Below are positions 7,679-15,598 of a stretch of DNA of 64,000 nt, one piece after another. Numbering within the stretch: position 1 is the stretch's first letter; each line of letters starts with the position of its first letter. A program made the position numbers and the translations under genes. The stretch is taken from positions 1-64,000 of the forward strand of contig NZ_MVIM01000021.1 in assembly GCF_002086795.1 (NCBI RefSeq), read 5' to 3'. The stretch is from Mycolicibacterium tusciae (lineage in GTDB: Bacteria; Actinomycetota; Actinomycetes; Mycobacteriales; Mycobacteriaceae). The notes beneath the pieces were generated by a model, which worked only from the letters and a program-made list of their open reading frames with translations, searched no databases and was not told the origin of the DNA.

Positions 7679-9115
7679 GGGTCCACCGCGGTTGAGAGTC
7701 GGCAGTGGTGGGTGCTCGCAACGGTGGCGGTCGCATCGTTTCTGGTTCTGCTCGACGACACCGCCGTGGCGATCGCACTGCCGTCGATAGGCCGTCAGCT
7801 CGGTCTGGGCCTGTCGGGGCTGGAGTGGGTGATCAACATCTACACGGTGCCCTTTGCCGTGCTCACTCTTGCCGGTGGCCTGCTGACCGACCGGTTCGGT
7901 GCACGGCCGGTATTCCTGGGCGGCGTGGCAGCCTTCACCGTCGTTTCGGTACTGGCCGGCTTCGCCTCGACGGGCGCGATGCTGCTCGGGATGCGCGCCG
8001 CCCAGGGCGGTGCGGCGGCGCTGATCGCACCGTCCGCGTTGACTTTGCTCATCACGTCGTTCTCCGGGGCGCGGCGCGGCTTCGCTTTGGGCGTGTGGTC
8101 CGGCGTCGGTGCTGCAGCACTGGCGGTCGGCCCGCTGTTGGGGGCGCTGCTGACCGACGCGTTTGGCTGGCAGTCGATCTTCTTTCTCAATCTCCCGACC
8201 GGGCTGGCGATGTTGATTCTGGCCCGCGCCGCGCTGCCCAGGCCGCGGCCGGCTCGGCGGCCGCTGCGTGCGCCGGTGGATGTGGTGGGGCTCATCGCGT
8301 CCGCGATCGCCCTGTTCGCGCTGGTGCTCGCGCTGACGCAAATTAACAGCCTTGGGTGGACCTCGATCCGGCTGTGGGCGATGCTGGCGATCGCCGCGGC
8401 TAGCGCTGCGATCTTCGTGGTGGCGGAGCGGCGGTCGGCGGCGCCGTTGGTGGATCTGTCGCTGTTTCGCATTCCGAACGTCGCGGCGGCCAATGTGCTG
8501 GCGTTGCTGAACCTCGCCGTCATGTGCAGCGTGTTCTTCTTTCTTTCGCTGTACCTGCAACTAGTCACCGGGTTCTCCCCGACGCGTGCCGGCCTCGTCT
8601 TGTTGCCCATGACGGTGTTGATCGCCGTCCTCGCGCCGCTGGCCGGCTGGCTGGTGTCGCACGTCGGCGCGCGCGTCCTGATCGGTGCGGGCATGGTGCT
8701 GGCGGCGACGGGGTTGGTGCTGCTGGCCGGCGTCGATCCCGGGTGGGGAATGTGGCAGCTGCTGCCCGGGCTGCTCATCGAAGGTCTGGGTCTCGGGCTT
8801 GCCACGACCCCGATCACCACCGCCGCGATGCAGCAGGTGCCCGACGAGCGCTCCGGCATCGCCAGCGCGACGCTGAACGTCTCCCGGATGGTGGGGCTCT
8901 CGTTGGGCGTCGCGGTGATGGGGGCCGTGGTGGCCGCCCACTGGCCCGGAGACCTCGCGCGATCGGCCGTCGACGCCACCGCCTTCACGACCGGCATCAC
9001 CATGGGTTTCTGGGTCAACGCCGTCCTGGCGGTCGCCGCCGCCGGACTCGCCATCGTCGCGATCCGCGCGCCGAGCCGAGCCACCTCCACCCAGCTGCCG
9101 TCCCCAATGACATGA
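7631..9115 (+). CDS. MFS drug exporter, DHA2/EmrB-QacA type
   Basis: 494 residues with about 14 membrane helices. The helix 1 region carries VASFLVLLDDTAVAIALPSIG, the family signature with its acidic pair, followed by GGLLTDRFGARPVF (motif A, about residues 78-91). It should export hydrophobic or cationic compounds by proton antiport; the substrate is unknown. The start is ATG 7631 or its duplicate at 7655. The stop is followed at once by the P-ATPase gene, so the two form an operon, with phosphoketolase 100 bases further on. A GGGACTTT box and dyad lie 76-110 bases upstream. Confidence 0.88.
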   Translation: MNVTTKGMMNVTTKGIGSTAVESRQWWVLATVAVASFLVLLDDTAVAIALPSIGRQLGLGLSGLEWVINIYTVPFAVLTLAGGLLTDRFGARPVFLGGVAAFTVVSVLAGFASTGAMLLGMRAAQGGAAALIAPSALTLLITSFSGARRGFALGVWSGVGAAALAVGPLLGALLTDAFGWQSIFFLNLPTGLAMLILARAALPRPRPARRPLRAPVDVVGLIASAIALFALVLALTQINSLGWTSIRLWAMLAIAAASAAIFVVAERRSAAPLVDLSLFRIPNVAAANVLALLNLAVMCSVFFFLSLYLQLVTGFSPTRAGLVLLPMTVLIAVLAPLAGWLVSHVGARVLIGAGMVLAATGLVLLAGVDPGWGMWQLLPGLLIEGLGLGLATTPITTAAMQQVPDERSGIASATLNVSRMVGLSLGVAVMGAVVAAHWPGDLARSAVDATAFTTGITMGFWVNAVLAVAAAGLAIVAIRAPSRATSTQLPSPMT

Positions 9116-9126
9116 AGGACTTTGCG

Positions 9127-11583
9127 ATGACCGAACAGCCGAAAGACCGCAGCACCGCCGTGCTCGACGTGCGGGGAATGTTGTGGGCGTCGCAACAAAA
9201 CCGGATCACCGCCGTGCTGGGCCGCCGCCCCGGCGTCCTGCAAGTGGACGCCAACCCGGTGGCGCAGACCGCGACGGTCGTGTTCGACCCGCAGGTGACG
9301 TCGCTGGCGCAGCTGCGCGATTGGGTGCGCGACTGCGGCTTCCACTGCGCCGGGCAGTCGGTGCCCCAGCATGTGTGCGACCCGATGGACGAGCCGGATC
9401 CACCCCCCACCGCACACGCCCACCCCGCCGAGCAGGCCCACGACCAAGCGCTGGCGGTCGCCGACGGTCACGCCGGACACGAAGCCCAGGCCGGAGCGGC
9501 GGCCGTGCGAACCCCGCAGGAGGCGATGGGGCACGGCGGACATGCCGGGGCATCGATGCAGGACATGGTGCGCGACATGCGCAACCGTTTCCTGGTGGCC
9601 GCGGTGTTGTCGATCCCGATCCTGTTGTGGTCCCCGATCGGACGCGACGTCCTCGGATTCACAGTGCCAGCACCGTTCGGGCTGCGCGACGACGTGTTCA
9701 CGCTGCTGCTGAGCTTGCCGGTGATCTTCTACTCTGCCTGGATCTTCTTCGACGGCGCCTACCGGGCACTGCGGGCGCGGACCCTGGACATGATGGTGCT
9801 GGTCGCAGTGGCCGTCGGCACCGGCTGGCTCTACAGCCTCGCCATCACCGTCACCGGCGGCGGCGAGGTGTTCTACGAGGCCGCCACCGTGCTGACCGCG
9901 TTTGTGCTGCTCGGGCACTGGTTCGAGATGCGCGCCCGCGGCGGCGCCAACGACGCCATCCGCACCCTGCTGGAGCTGGCGCCGCCAATGGCGGTGGTGT
10001 TGCGCGACGGCGAACCGATCGAGATCCCCACCGCCGAGGTCGTGGTCGGAGACCTGCTGCTCATCCGGCCGGGCGGAAAGATCCCGGTCGACGGCACCGT
10101 CGAGGACGGCAACTCCGAAATCGATGAGTCCATGGTCACCGGGGAAAGCCTGCCCGTAACCAAAGCGCCCGGCTCGGCCGTGATCGGCGCCTCGATCAAC
10201 ACCACCGGCACCCTGCGGGTGCGTGCCACCAAGGTCGGCTCCGACACCGTGCTCGCCCAGATCGTGGCCATGGTGCAGGAGGCCCAGAATTCGAAGGCCC
10301 CCGGCCAGCGGCTGGCCGACCGGGCCGCGTTCTGGCTGGTATTTGTCGCGCTGATCGGCGGCACCGGCACCTTCCTGGTGTGGCTACTGGCGGGTGACAG
10401 CGTGCAGATGGCACTCCTGTTCGCGATCACCGTGGTCGTCATCACCTGCCCCGATGCGCTCGGTTTGGCCACTCCCACCGCGATCATGGTCGGCACCGGA
10501 CTGGGCGCCAAACGCGGGGTGCTTTTCAAGAACGCCACCGCGCTGGAAACCTCGGCGCGCATCGACACCGTGGTGATGGACAAGACCGGCACCCTGACCA
10601 AGGGCGAACCCGAAGTCACCGACGTGGTCACCGACGGCATCGGCGAGGACGAGCTGCTCGCCCTCGTCGCCGCCGTCGAACGCGAATCCGAACATCCGCT
10701 GGCCGGCGCGATCGTGCGCTACGCCGCCGACCGTGGGGTGCCGCGACTGTCGCTGGACGGGTTCCGCAACGTGCCCGGGCACGGCGCCACCGCCGACGTG
10801 GCAGGCCGCCGCGTTGCGGTCGGCAACCGCAAACTCATGGCCGCCGACAACGTCGACCTCGGTTCGGTGATCGATCGGCGCGACGAGCTCGCCTCGACCG
10901 GCCGCACCGCGGTGCTGGTGGCCGTCGACGGGCGCGGGATCGGGGTGATCGCCCTGGCCGACGCCGCCCGAGAAACCTCCGCAGACGCCGTCTCCGCGCT
11001 GCATGAATTGGGCGTCGAGGTGGTCATGCTCAGCGGTGACAACGAGGCCACCGCCCAGCGCATCGCCGGGCAGCTGGGCATCGACACCGTCATCGCCGAA
11101 GTGCTGCCCGGCGACAAGGCCACCAAAATCGCCGAACTGCAGCGTTCAGGGAAGAAGGTCGCGATGGTCGGTGATGGCGTCAACGACGCCCCCGCGCTGG
11201 CGCAGGCGGATCTGGGCATCGCGATCGGTGCCGGCACCGACGTGGCAATCGAAACCGCCGACCTGGTTCTGATGCGCTCGGACCCGCTCGACGTGCCCAT
11301 CGCGCTGCGGATCGGGCGGGGCACGCTGCGCAAGATGCGGCAAAACCTGGGATGGGCGGTCGGCTACAACGTCATCGCCCTGCCCATCGGCGCCGGCGTC
11401 TTCGAACCCTCACTGGGCCTGGTGCTTCGCCCAGAGATCGCCGCCCTGTCGATGTCGGGGTCCAGCCTGATCGTCGCGGTCAACGCCCTGATGCTCAAAC
11501 GGCTGCGACTACCGCAACCACCACAACCCGATGCCGCCGCGGTGAAGCCATCCGGAGAGCCATCACCGGTCGGCGTTCAGTAG
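9127..11583 (+). CDS. Heavy-metal P1B-type ATPase with CPD motif
   Basis: 818 residues. An N-terminal HMA-like fold (about residues 10-70) lacks the CxxC metal site (WASQQ in its place) and is followed by a His-rich linker (about 95-145). The core is complete: TGES actuator loop, DKTGT with phosphorylated D485, and GDGVNDAPAL. The TM6 metal motif reads TCPDALGLATPT (C441-P-D), where copper ATPases have CPC. Start 9127 is chosen because AAGGA ends 7 bases before it; an in-frame ATG at 9112 overlaps the MFS stop but has no ribosome site. Role: metal export across the membrane at the cost of ATP; the ion is uncertain because of CPD. Confidence 0.9.
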   Translation: MTEQPKDRSTAVLDVRGMLWASQQNRITAVLGRRPGVLQVDANPVAQTATVVFDPQVTSLAQLRDWVRDCGFHCAGQSVPQHVCDPMDEPDPPPTAHAHPAEQAHDQALAVADGHAGHEAQAGAAAVRTPQEAMGHGGHAGASMQDMVRDMRNRFLVAAVLSIPILLWSPIGRDVLGFTVPAPFGLRDDVFTLLLSLPVIFYSAWIFFDGAYRALRARTLDMMVLVAVAVGTGWLYSLAITVTGGGEVFYEAATVLTAFVLLGHWFEMRARGGANDAIRTLLELAPPMAVVLRDGEPIEIPTAEVVVGDLLLIRPGGKIPVDGTVEDGNSEIDESMVTGESLPVTKAPGSAVIGASINTTGTLRVRATKVGSDTVLAQIVAMVQEAQNSKAPGQRLADRAAFWLVFVALIGGTGTFLVWLLAGDSVQMALLFAITVVVITCPDALGLATPTAIMVGTGLGAKRGVLFKNATALETSARIDTVVMDKTGTLTKGEPEVTDVVTDGIGEDELLALVAAVERESEHPLAGAIVRYAADRGVPRLSLDGFRNVPGHGATADVAGRRVAVGNRKLMAADNVDLGSVIDRRDELASTGRTAVLVAVDGRGIGVIALADAARETSADAVSALHELGVEVVMLSGDNEATAQRIAGQLGIDTVIAEVLPGDKATKIAELQRSGKKVAMVGDGVNDAPALAQADLGIAIGAGTDVAIETADLVLMRSDPLDVPIALRIGRGTLRKMRQNLGWAVGYNVIALPIGAGVFEPSLGLVLRPEIAALSMSGSSLIVAVNALMLKRLRLPQPPQPDAAAVKPSGEPSPVGVQ

Positions 11584-11685
11584 CCCCGCCGGCGCGGCTG
11601 GACGCGCGCCGAGCCTGACCCGTTGCCGACACCGCGGATGCGTCACACCCGTCTCGTGTCTACCGCCAATACAGAGGAGCAACCC

Positions 11686-14100
11686 ATGAGCGTCACCACC
11701 CCGACTTCCGACCTCAGCACCGCCCGGCCAGGCGCGTCCGGCCCGCTGTCACCCGACGATCTGCGTCTGTTGGATGCGTACTGGCGGGCGGCCAATTTCT
11801 TGTCGGTCGGGCAGATCTATCTGCTGGATAATCCGCTGCTGCGCGAACCTCTGCAGCTCGATCATGTCAAGCCGCGGCTGCTCGGGCATTGGGGGACCAC
11901 GCCCGGACTCAACCTGATCTACGCCCACCTCAACCGGGTCATCCGCGGGCGCGGGCTGAACGCGATGTATGTGATCGGCCCGGGCCACGGTGGCCCGGGA
12001 CTCGTAGCCAACGCCTACCTGGAGGGCACCTACAGCGAGGTCTACCCCGGCATCAGCCGCGATGCCGACGGCCTGCGCCGACTGTTCCGGCAGTTCTCCT
12101 TCCCCGGCGGCATCCCCAGCCACGTCGCCCCGGAAACCCCGGGCTCCATCCATGAGGGCGGCGAGCTGGGCTATGCGTTGGCGCACGCCTACGGTGCCGC
12201 GTTCGACAACCCCGACCTGCTGGTGGCCTGCGTCGTCGGGGACGGCGAGGCTGAGACCGGGCCGCTGGCGGCGAGTTGGCAGTCCAACAAGTTCCTCGAC
12301 CCGGTCCACGATGGCGCCGTCCTGCCGATCCTGCACCTCAACGGCTACAAGATCGCCAACCCGACGGTCCTGGCACGCATCCCCGACGACGAGCTGATCG
12401 ACCTGCTGCAGGGCTACGGACACCGGCCGTATGTGGTGTCAGGCCACGACCCGGCACAGGTTCACCAGGACCTCGCCGCAGCGATGGACGACGCGGTCAC
12501 CGAGATCGCCAGGATTCAGCGGGCCGCTCGAGAAGATGGCGACGCGCAGCGGCCGCGCTGGCCGCTGATCGTCTTAGCGACGCCCAAGGGATGGACCGGT
12601 CCGAAGGAGGTCGACGGCCTCCCCACGGAGGGGACCTGGCGCTCGCATCAGGTGCCGCTGGCCAATCTGGCCGACAATCCCGAGCATCTGCGCCAGCTCG
12701 AGGAGTGGCTGCGCAGCTACCGGCCCGAGGAATTGTTCGACGAGGCCGGCGCGCTGATCGCGGAGCTGGCGGCGCTGCCGCCGACCGGGTGTGCGCGGAT
12801 GAGCGCCAGTCCGCACGCCAACGGCGGGCAGCTGCTAAAGCCGCTGCGGCTGCCCGACTTCGGCGACTACGCCGTCGCGGTCCCCGCGCCGGCCACGGCG
12901 CTGCACGAGGCGACGCGGGTGCTCGGGGCGTTCCTGCGTGACGTCATCCGGGACAACCCCCACAATTTCCGGCTGATGGGCCCCGACGAGACCGCCAGCA
13001 ACCGGCTCGGCGCGGTGTTTGAGCAAACCGACCGGGTGTGGCAAGGCGAATCGCTGCCCACCGATGAGCACCTCGCGCGGGCGGGACGTGTCATGGAGGT
13101 GCTCTCCGAGCACCTGTGCCAGGGCTGGCTGGAGGGCTATCTACTCACCGGCCGGCACGGCCTGTTCTCCTGCTACGAGGCGTTCATCCACATCGTGGAT
13201 TCGATGGTCAACCAGCACGCGAAATGGCTCAAAGTCACCAACGACATACCGTGGCGGGCGCCGATCGCGTCGCTGAACTACCTGCTGACCTCGCACGTGT
13301 GGCGCCAGGACCACAACGGGTTCTCCCACCAGGACCCCGGGTTCATCGACCATGTGGTGAACAAGAAGGCGGCGATCGTGCGGGTGTATCTGCCGCCGGA
13401 CGCCAACACGTTGCTGTCGGTGGCCGATCACTGTCTGCGCAGCCGCCAGTACATCAACTTGATTGTGGCCGGCAAGCAGCCGGCGCTGTCCTATCTGGAC
13501 ATCGAGGAGGCGGTCGCGCACTGCACCCGCGGGCTGGGAATCTGGGAATGGGCCGGCAACGACGGCGGCGACGGCGCCGACGGGCTGCCGGACGTGGTGC
13601 TGGCCTGCGCGGGCGACGTCCCGACCCTGGAAACGCTCGCGGCCGCGGCGCTGCTGCGACAACACCTGCCCGCCCTGCGGGTGCGGGTCGTCAACGTGGT
13701 CGATCTGATGCGGCTGCAGCCCGATACCGAACACCCGCACGGGCTGCCCGACGCCCAGTTCGATGCACTGTTCACCCCGGACCGGCCGGTCATCTTCGCC
13801 TACCACGGCTACCCGTGGCTGATCCACCGGCTCACTTACCGGCGGGCCAACCACGTCAACATCCACGTCCGCGGCTATAAGGAGGAAGGAACCACGACCA
13901 CTCCGTTCGACCTCGTCATGCTCAACGACCTGGACCGCTTCCACCTGGTCATCGACGTCATCGACCGGGTACCGGGCCTGGGCGCCGCCGCGGCGGCGCT
14001 GCGCCAGCGGATGGTTGACGCGCGGCTGCGCGCCCGCGCCTACACCCGAGCCCACGGCGAGGACGACCCCGCCATCAGCGGCTGGACCTGGCCCTCTTAG
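11686..14100 (+). CDS. xfp: Xylulose-5-P/fructose-6-P phosphoketolase
   Basis: 804 residues, the usual family length. It cleaves xylulose 5-phosphate or fructose 6-phosphate with phosphate to acetyl phosphate plus an aldose phosphate, using thiamine diphosphate and Mg. Seen: GHWGTTPGLNLIYAHLNR near the N-terminus, GPGHGGPGLVANAYLEG, the ThDP-binding stretch from GDGEAETGP to LHLNGYKIANPT, and SCYEAFIHIVDSM in the second half. Start ATG 11686 follows GAGGAG. It lies 102 bases after the P-ATPase. Acetyl-phosphate production gives ATP without respiration, which fits a hypoxia-type island; that link is inference. Confidence 0.96.
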   Translation: MSVTTPTSDLSTARPGASGPLSPDDLRLLDAYWRAANFLSVGQIYLLDNPLLREPLQLDHVKPRLLGHWGTTPGLNLIYAHLNRVIRGRGLNAMYVIGPGHGGPGLVANAYLEGTYSEVYPGISRDADGLRRLFRQFSFPGGIPSHVAPETPGSIHEGGELGYALAHAYGAAFDNPDLLVACVVGDGEAETGPLAASWQSNKFLDPVHDGAVLPILHLNGYKIANPTVLARIPDDELIDLLQGYGHRPYVVSGHDPAQVHQDLAAAMDDAVTEIARIQRAAREDGDAQRPRWPLIVLATPKGWTGPKEVDGLPTEGTWRSHQVPLANLADNPEHLRQLEEWLRSYRPEELFDEAGALIAELAALPPTGCARMSASPHANGGQLLKPLRLPDFGDYAVAVPAPATALHEATRVLGAFLRDVIRDNPHNFRLMGPDETASNRLGAVFEQTDRVWQGESLPTDEHLARAGRVMEVLSEHLCQGWLEGYLLTGRHGLFSCYEAFIHIVDSMVNQHAKWLKVTNDIPWRAPIASLNYLLTSHVWRQDHNGFSHQDPGFIDHVVNKKAAIVRVYLPPDANTLLSVADHCLRSRQYINLIVAGKQPALSYLDIEEAVAHCTRGLGIWEWAGNDGGDGADGLPDVVLACAGDVPTLETLAAAALLRQHLPALRVRVVNVVDLMRLQPDTEHPHGLPDAQFDALFTPDRPVIFAYHGYPWLIHRLTYRRANHVNIHVRGYKEEGTTTTPFDLVMLNDLDRFHLVIDVIDRVPGLGAAAAALRQRMVDARLRARAYTRAHGEDDPAISGWTWPS

Positions 14101-14185
14101 ACCAGATCCCGACTGTCGCCGCCGGGTCGAGCCGCCTGGAACGTCGGCATCCGAACCCGAACCCAACCACCAAGGAGGAGAAACC

Positions 14186-14680
14186 ATGGACAGCCATCGC
14201 GATCAATCTTTCGACGACCCGGCCAGCCAAGCCGCTGCCACCGCCGAGTATCGGGTAATAGCCAGCTACCGCGACTACACCCAGGCGCAGGGCACCGTCG
14301 ACTATCTCTCCGATGCGGATTTCCCCGTGGAGAATCTACGCATCGTGGGCCACGGCGTGAGCACCGTGGAGGCCATCACCGGCCGCATGACCCCTGCACG
14401 CGCCGCCCTCACCGGTGCGGCCGGCGGCGCATGGTGGGGCTTGTTCATCGGCCTGCTGTTGGGAATGTTCGCCGCCGGCGCCGCATGGTTAGGCGTCATG
14501 CTCGCCGGCCTGCTCATCGGCGCCGTGTGGGGGGCGATCTTCGGATTCGTCGAACATTGGGCCACCCACGGCCGCCGGGACTTCACGTCCGTCTCCACCC
14601 TGGCCGCCGAGCGTTACGACATCGCGTGTACACCGGCCCTGGCCGCCAAGGCCGCCGATCTGCTCACCACCAGGCGCTAA
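14186..14680 (+). CDS. General stress protein 17M-like (YflT domain) membrane protein
   Basis: 164 residues. The N-terminal domain (about residues 20-60, VIASYRDYTQAQGTVDYLSD and ENLRIVGHG) matches the YflT/GSP17M fold found in stress proteins. It is followed by two glycine-rich membrane helices (about 75-125) and a short soluble tail. A strong AAGGAGGAG precedes ATG 14186. The biochemical role of the family is not known; members are induced by general stress. It lies 85 bases after phosphoketolase, probably in the same transcript. Confidence 0.75.
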   Translation: MDSHRDQSFDDPASQAAATAEYRVIASYRDYTQAQGTVDYLSDADFPVENLRIVGHGVSTVEAITGRMTPARAALTGAAGGAWWGLFIGLLLGMFAAGAAWLGVMLAGLLIGAVWGAIFGFVEHWATHGRRDFTSVSTLAAERYDIACTPALAAKAADLLTTRR

Positions 14681-14777
14681 CCGACGATCAGGGGAGTTGC
14701 GTCATCACGGCCGGTGAGGCCAGCACCTCGCCCGGTATACCGCCGCTACGTCGTAGGGCCCCTCACCGCGGCGCCCC

Positions 14778-14835
14778 TTGACCAACCTATACCCCATGGG
14801 GGTATAATCTCCGATAGGGGTACTCCCCATGGGTA
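14778..14835 (+). promoter_or_regulatory. csoR promoter with copper-type operators
   Basis: TTGACC (14778-14783) and TATAAT (14803-14808) are 19 bases apart. The spacer is filled by a perfect 8-3-8 palindrome TATACCCC-ATG-GGGGTATA (14788-14806) that overlaps the -10. A second, looser box (GGGGTACTCCCC with flanking ATA/TAT) follows at about 14813-14835. GC-rich palindromes with flanking TATA are typical CsoR operators, so CsoR should shut off its own promoter until Cu(I) binds. Confidence 0.85.
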
Positions 14836-14855
14836 TCTGTAGGAAAGGGGCGACG

Positions 14856-15149
14856 ATGGACACCACCGCACCGGGTTATGTGGACTCCAAGAATGCCTAC
14901 GTCCTGCGGCTGCGCCGAATCGAGGGTCAGGTGCGTGGGCTGGCTCGGATGATCGAGGAAGACACCTACTGCATCGATGTGCTCACCCAGGTCTCGGCCA
15001 CCACCAAAGCGCTGGGATCGATGGCGTTGATACTGCTCGACGAACATCTGACGCACTGCGTCAGCGACGCCGTCCAGGCGGGCGGGAACGTGGCGGAGGA
15101 AAAGATCAACGAAGCTTCGGCGGCCATCGCGCGTCTCGTGCGCTCCTGA
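14856..15149 (+). CDS. csoR: Copper-sensing repressor CsoR
   Basis: 97-residue all-helical CsoR/RcnR-family repressor. The Cu(I) ligands are visible as C39, H64 and C68, the same spacing as C36-H61-C65 in M. tuberculosis CsoR. The basic stretch around residues 18-31 (RLRRIEGQVRGLAR) forms the DNA-contacting face. Start ATG 14856 follows AGGAAAGGGG; an in-frame ATG at 14829 lies inside the operator and is unlikely. It heads the csoR-copZ-copA operon and should be released from its palindromic operator on copper excess. Confidence 0.95.
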   Translation: MDTTAPGYVDSKNAYVLRLRRIEGQVRGLARMIEEDTYCIDVLTQVSATTKALGSMALILLDEHLTHCVSDAVQAGGNVAEEKINEASAAIARLVRS

Positions 15150-15315
15150 ACAACCCATTTCCTGACCGACCCGTACCGCGGAAGGACTCAACACCATGGA
15201 CCTGAAGCTCACCCGCTCGCTGCCGCCGGCTGCGCCCGCAACCGCCCGATGCAGTTGCTGCTCCACGCAACCGCAGACCGCATCCATTCCGATCACTCCG
15301 TCGAAGGACAACGCC

Positions 15316-15546
15316 ATGAGCACCACCACCACCGCCAGCTACCCCGTCACCGGAATGACTTGCGCTCACTGCGTCGGCGCGGTCACCAAGGAACTCACCG
15401 CGCTGCCCGGCGTCACCTCGGTGAACATAGAGCTGGTCTCCGGAGGCGCCTCAACCGTCACCGTCACCAGCGACACCCCGATCGGCAACGACGAGGTCGC
15501 CGCCGCTCTCGACGAGGCCGGCGACTACCGCCTGGCCACCGACTGA
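15316..15546 (+). CDS. copZ: Copper chaperone CopZ-like HMA protein
   Basis: 76-residue HMA-fold protein with the metal-binding loop MTCAHC at about residues 14-19 (GMTCAHC). It should carry Cu(I) to the HMA domain of the ATPase encoded 52 bases downstream. Two starts are plausible: ATG 15316 (GAAGGA before it), giving a standard chaperone, or ATG 15196 (GGAAGGA before it), giving 116 residues with a 40-residue extension that contains ARCSCCSTQ. I chose 15316 because it gives the usual domain length. Confidence 0.9.
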   Translation: MSTTTTASYPVTGMTCAHCVGAVTKELTALPGVTSVNIELVSGGASTVTVTSDTPIGNDEVAAALDEAGDYRLATD

Positions 15547-15598
15547 CAAACCCCGGCACCGCTTCGCTAATGCGTGAACGTGAAGGAGAGGACAGCAC

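Noticed and set aside
8524..9126. Long upstream extension of the P-ATPase frame
   Set aside because: It overlaps the MFS gene in another frame; the ribosome site and domain start point to 9127.
7840..9918. 692-codon minus-strand frame opposite MFS and ATPase
   Set aside because: Antisense shadow of two well-supported genes in high-GC DNA; Thr/Arg/Ala-rich with no motifs.
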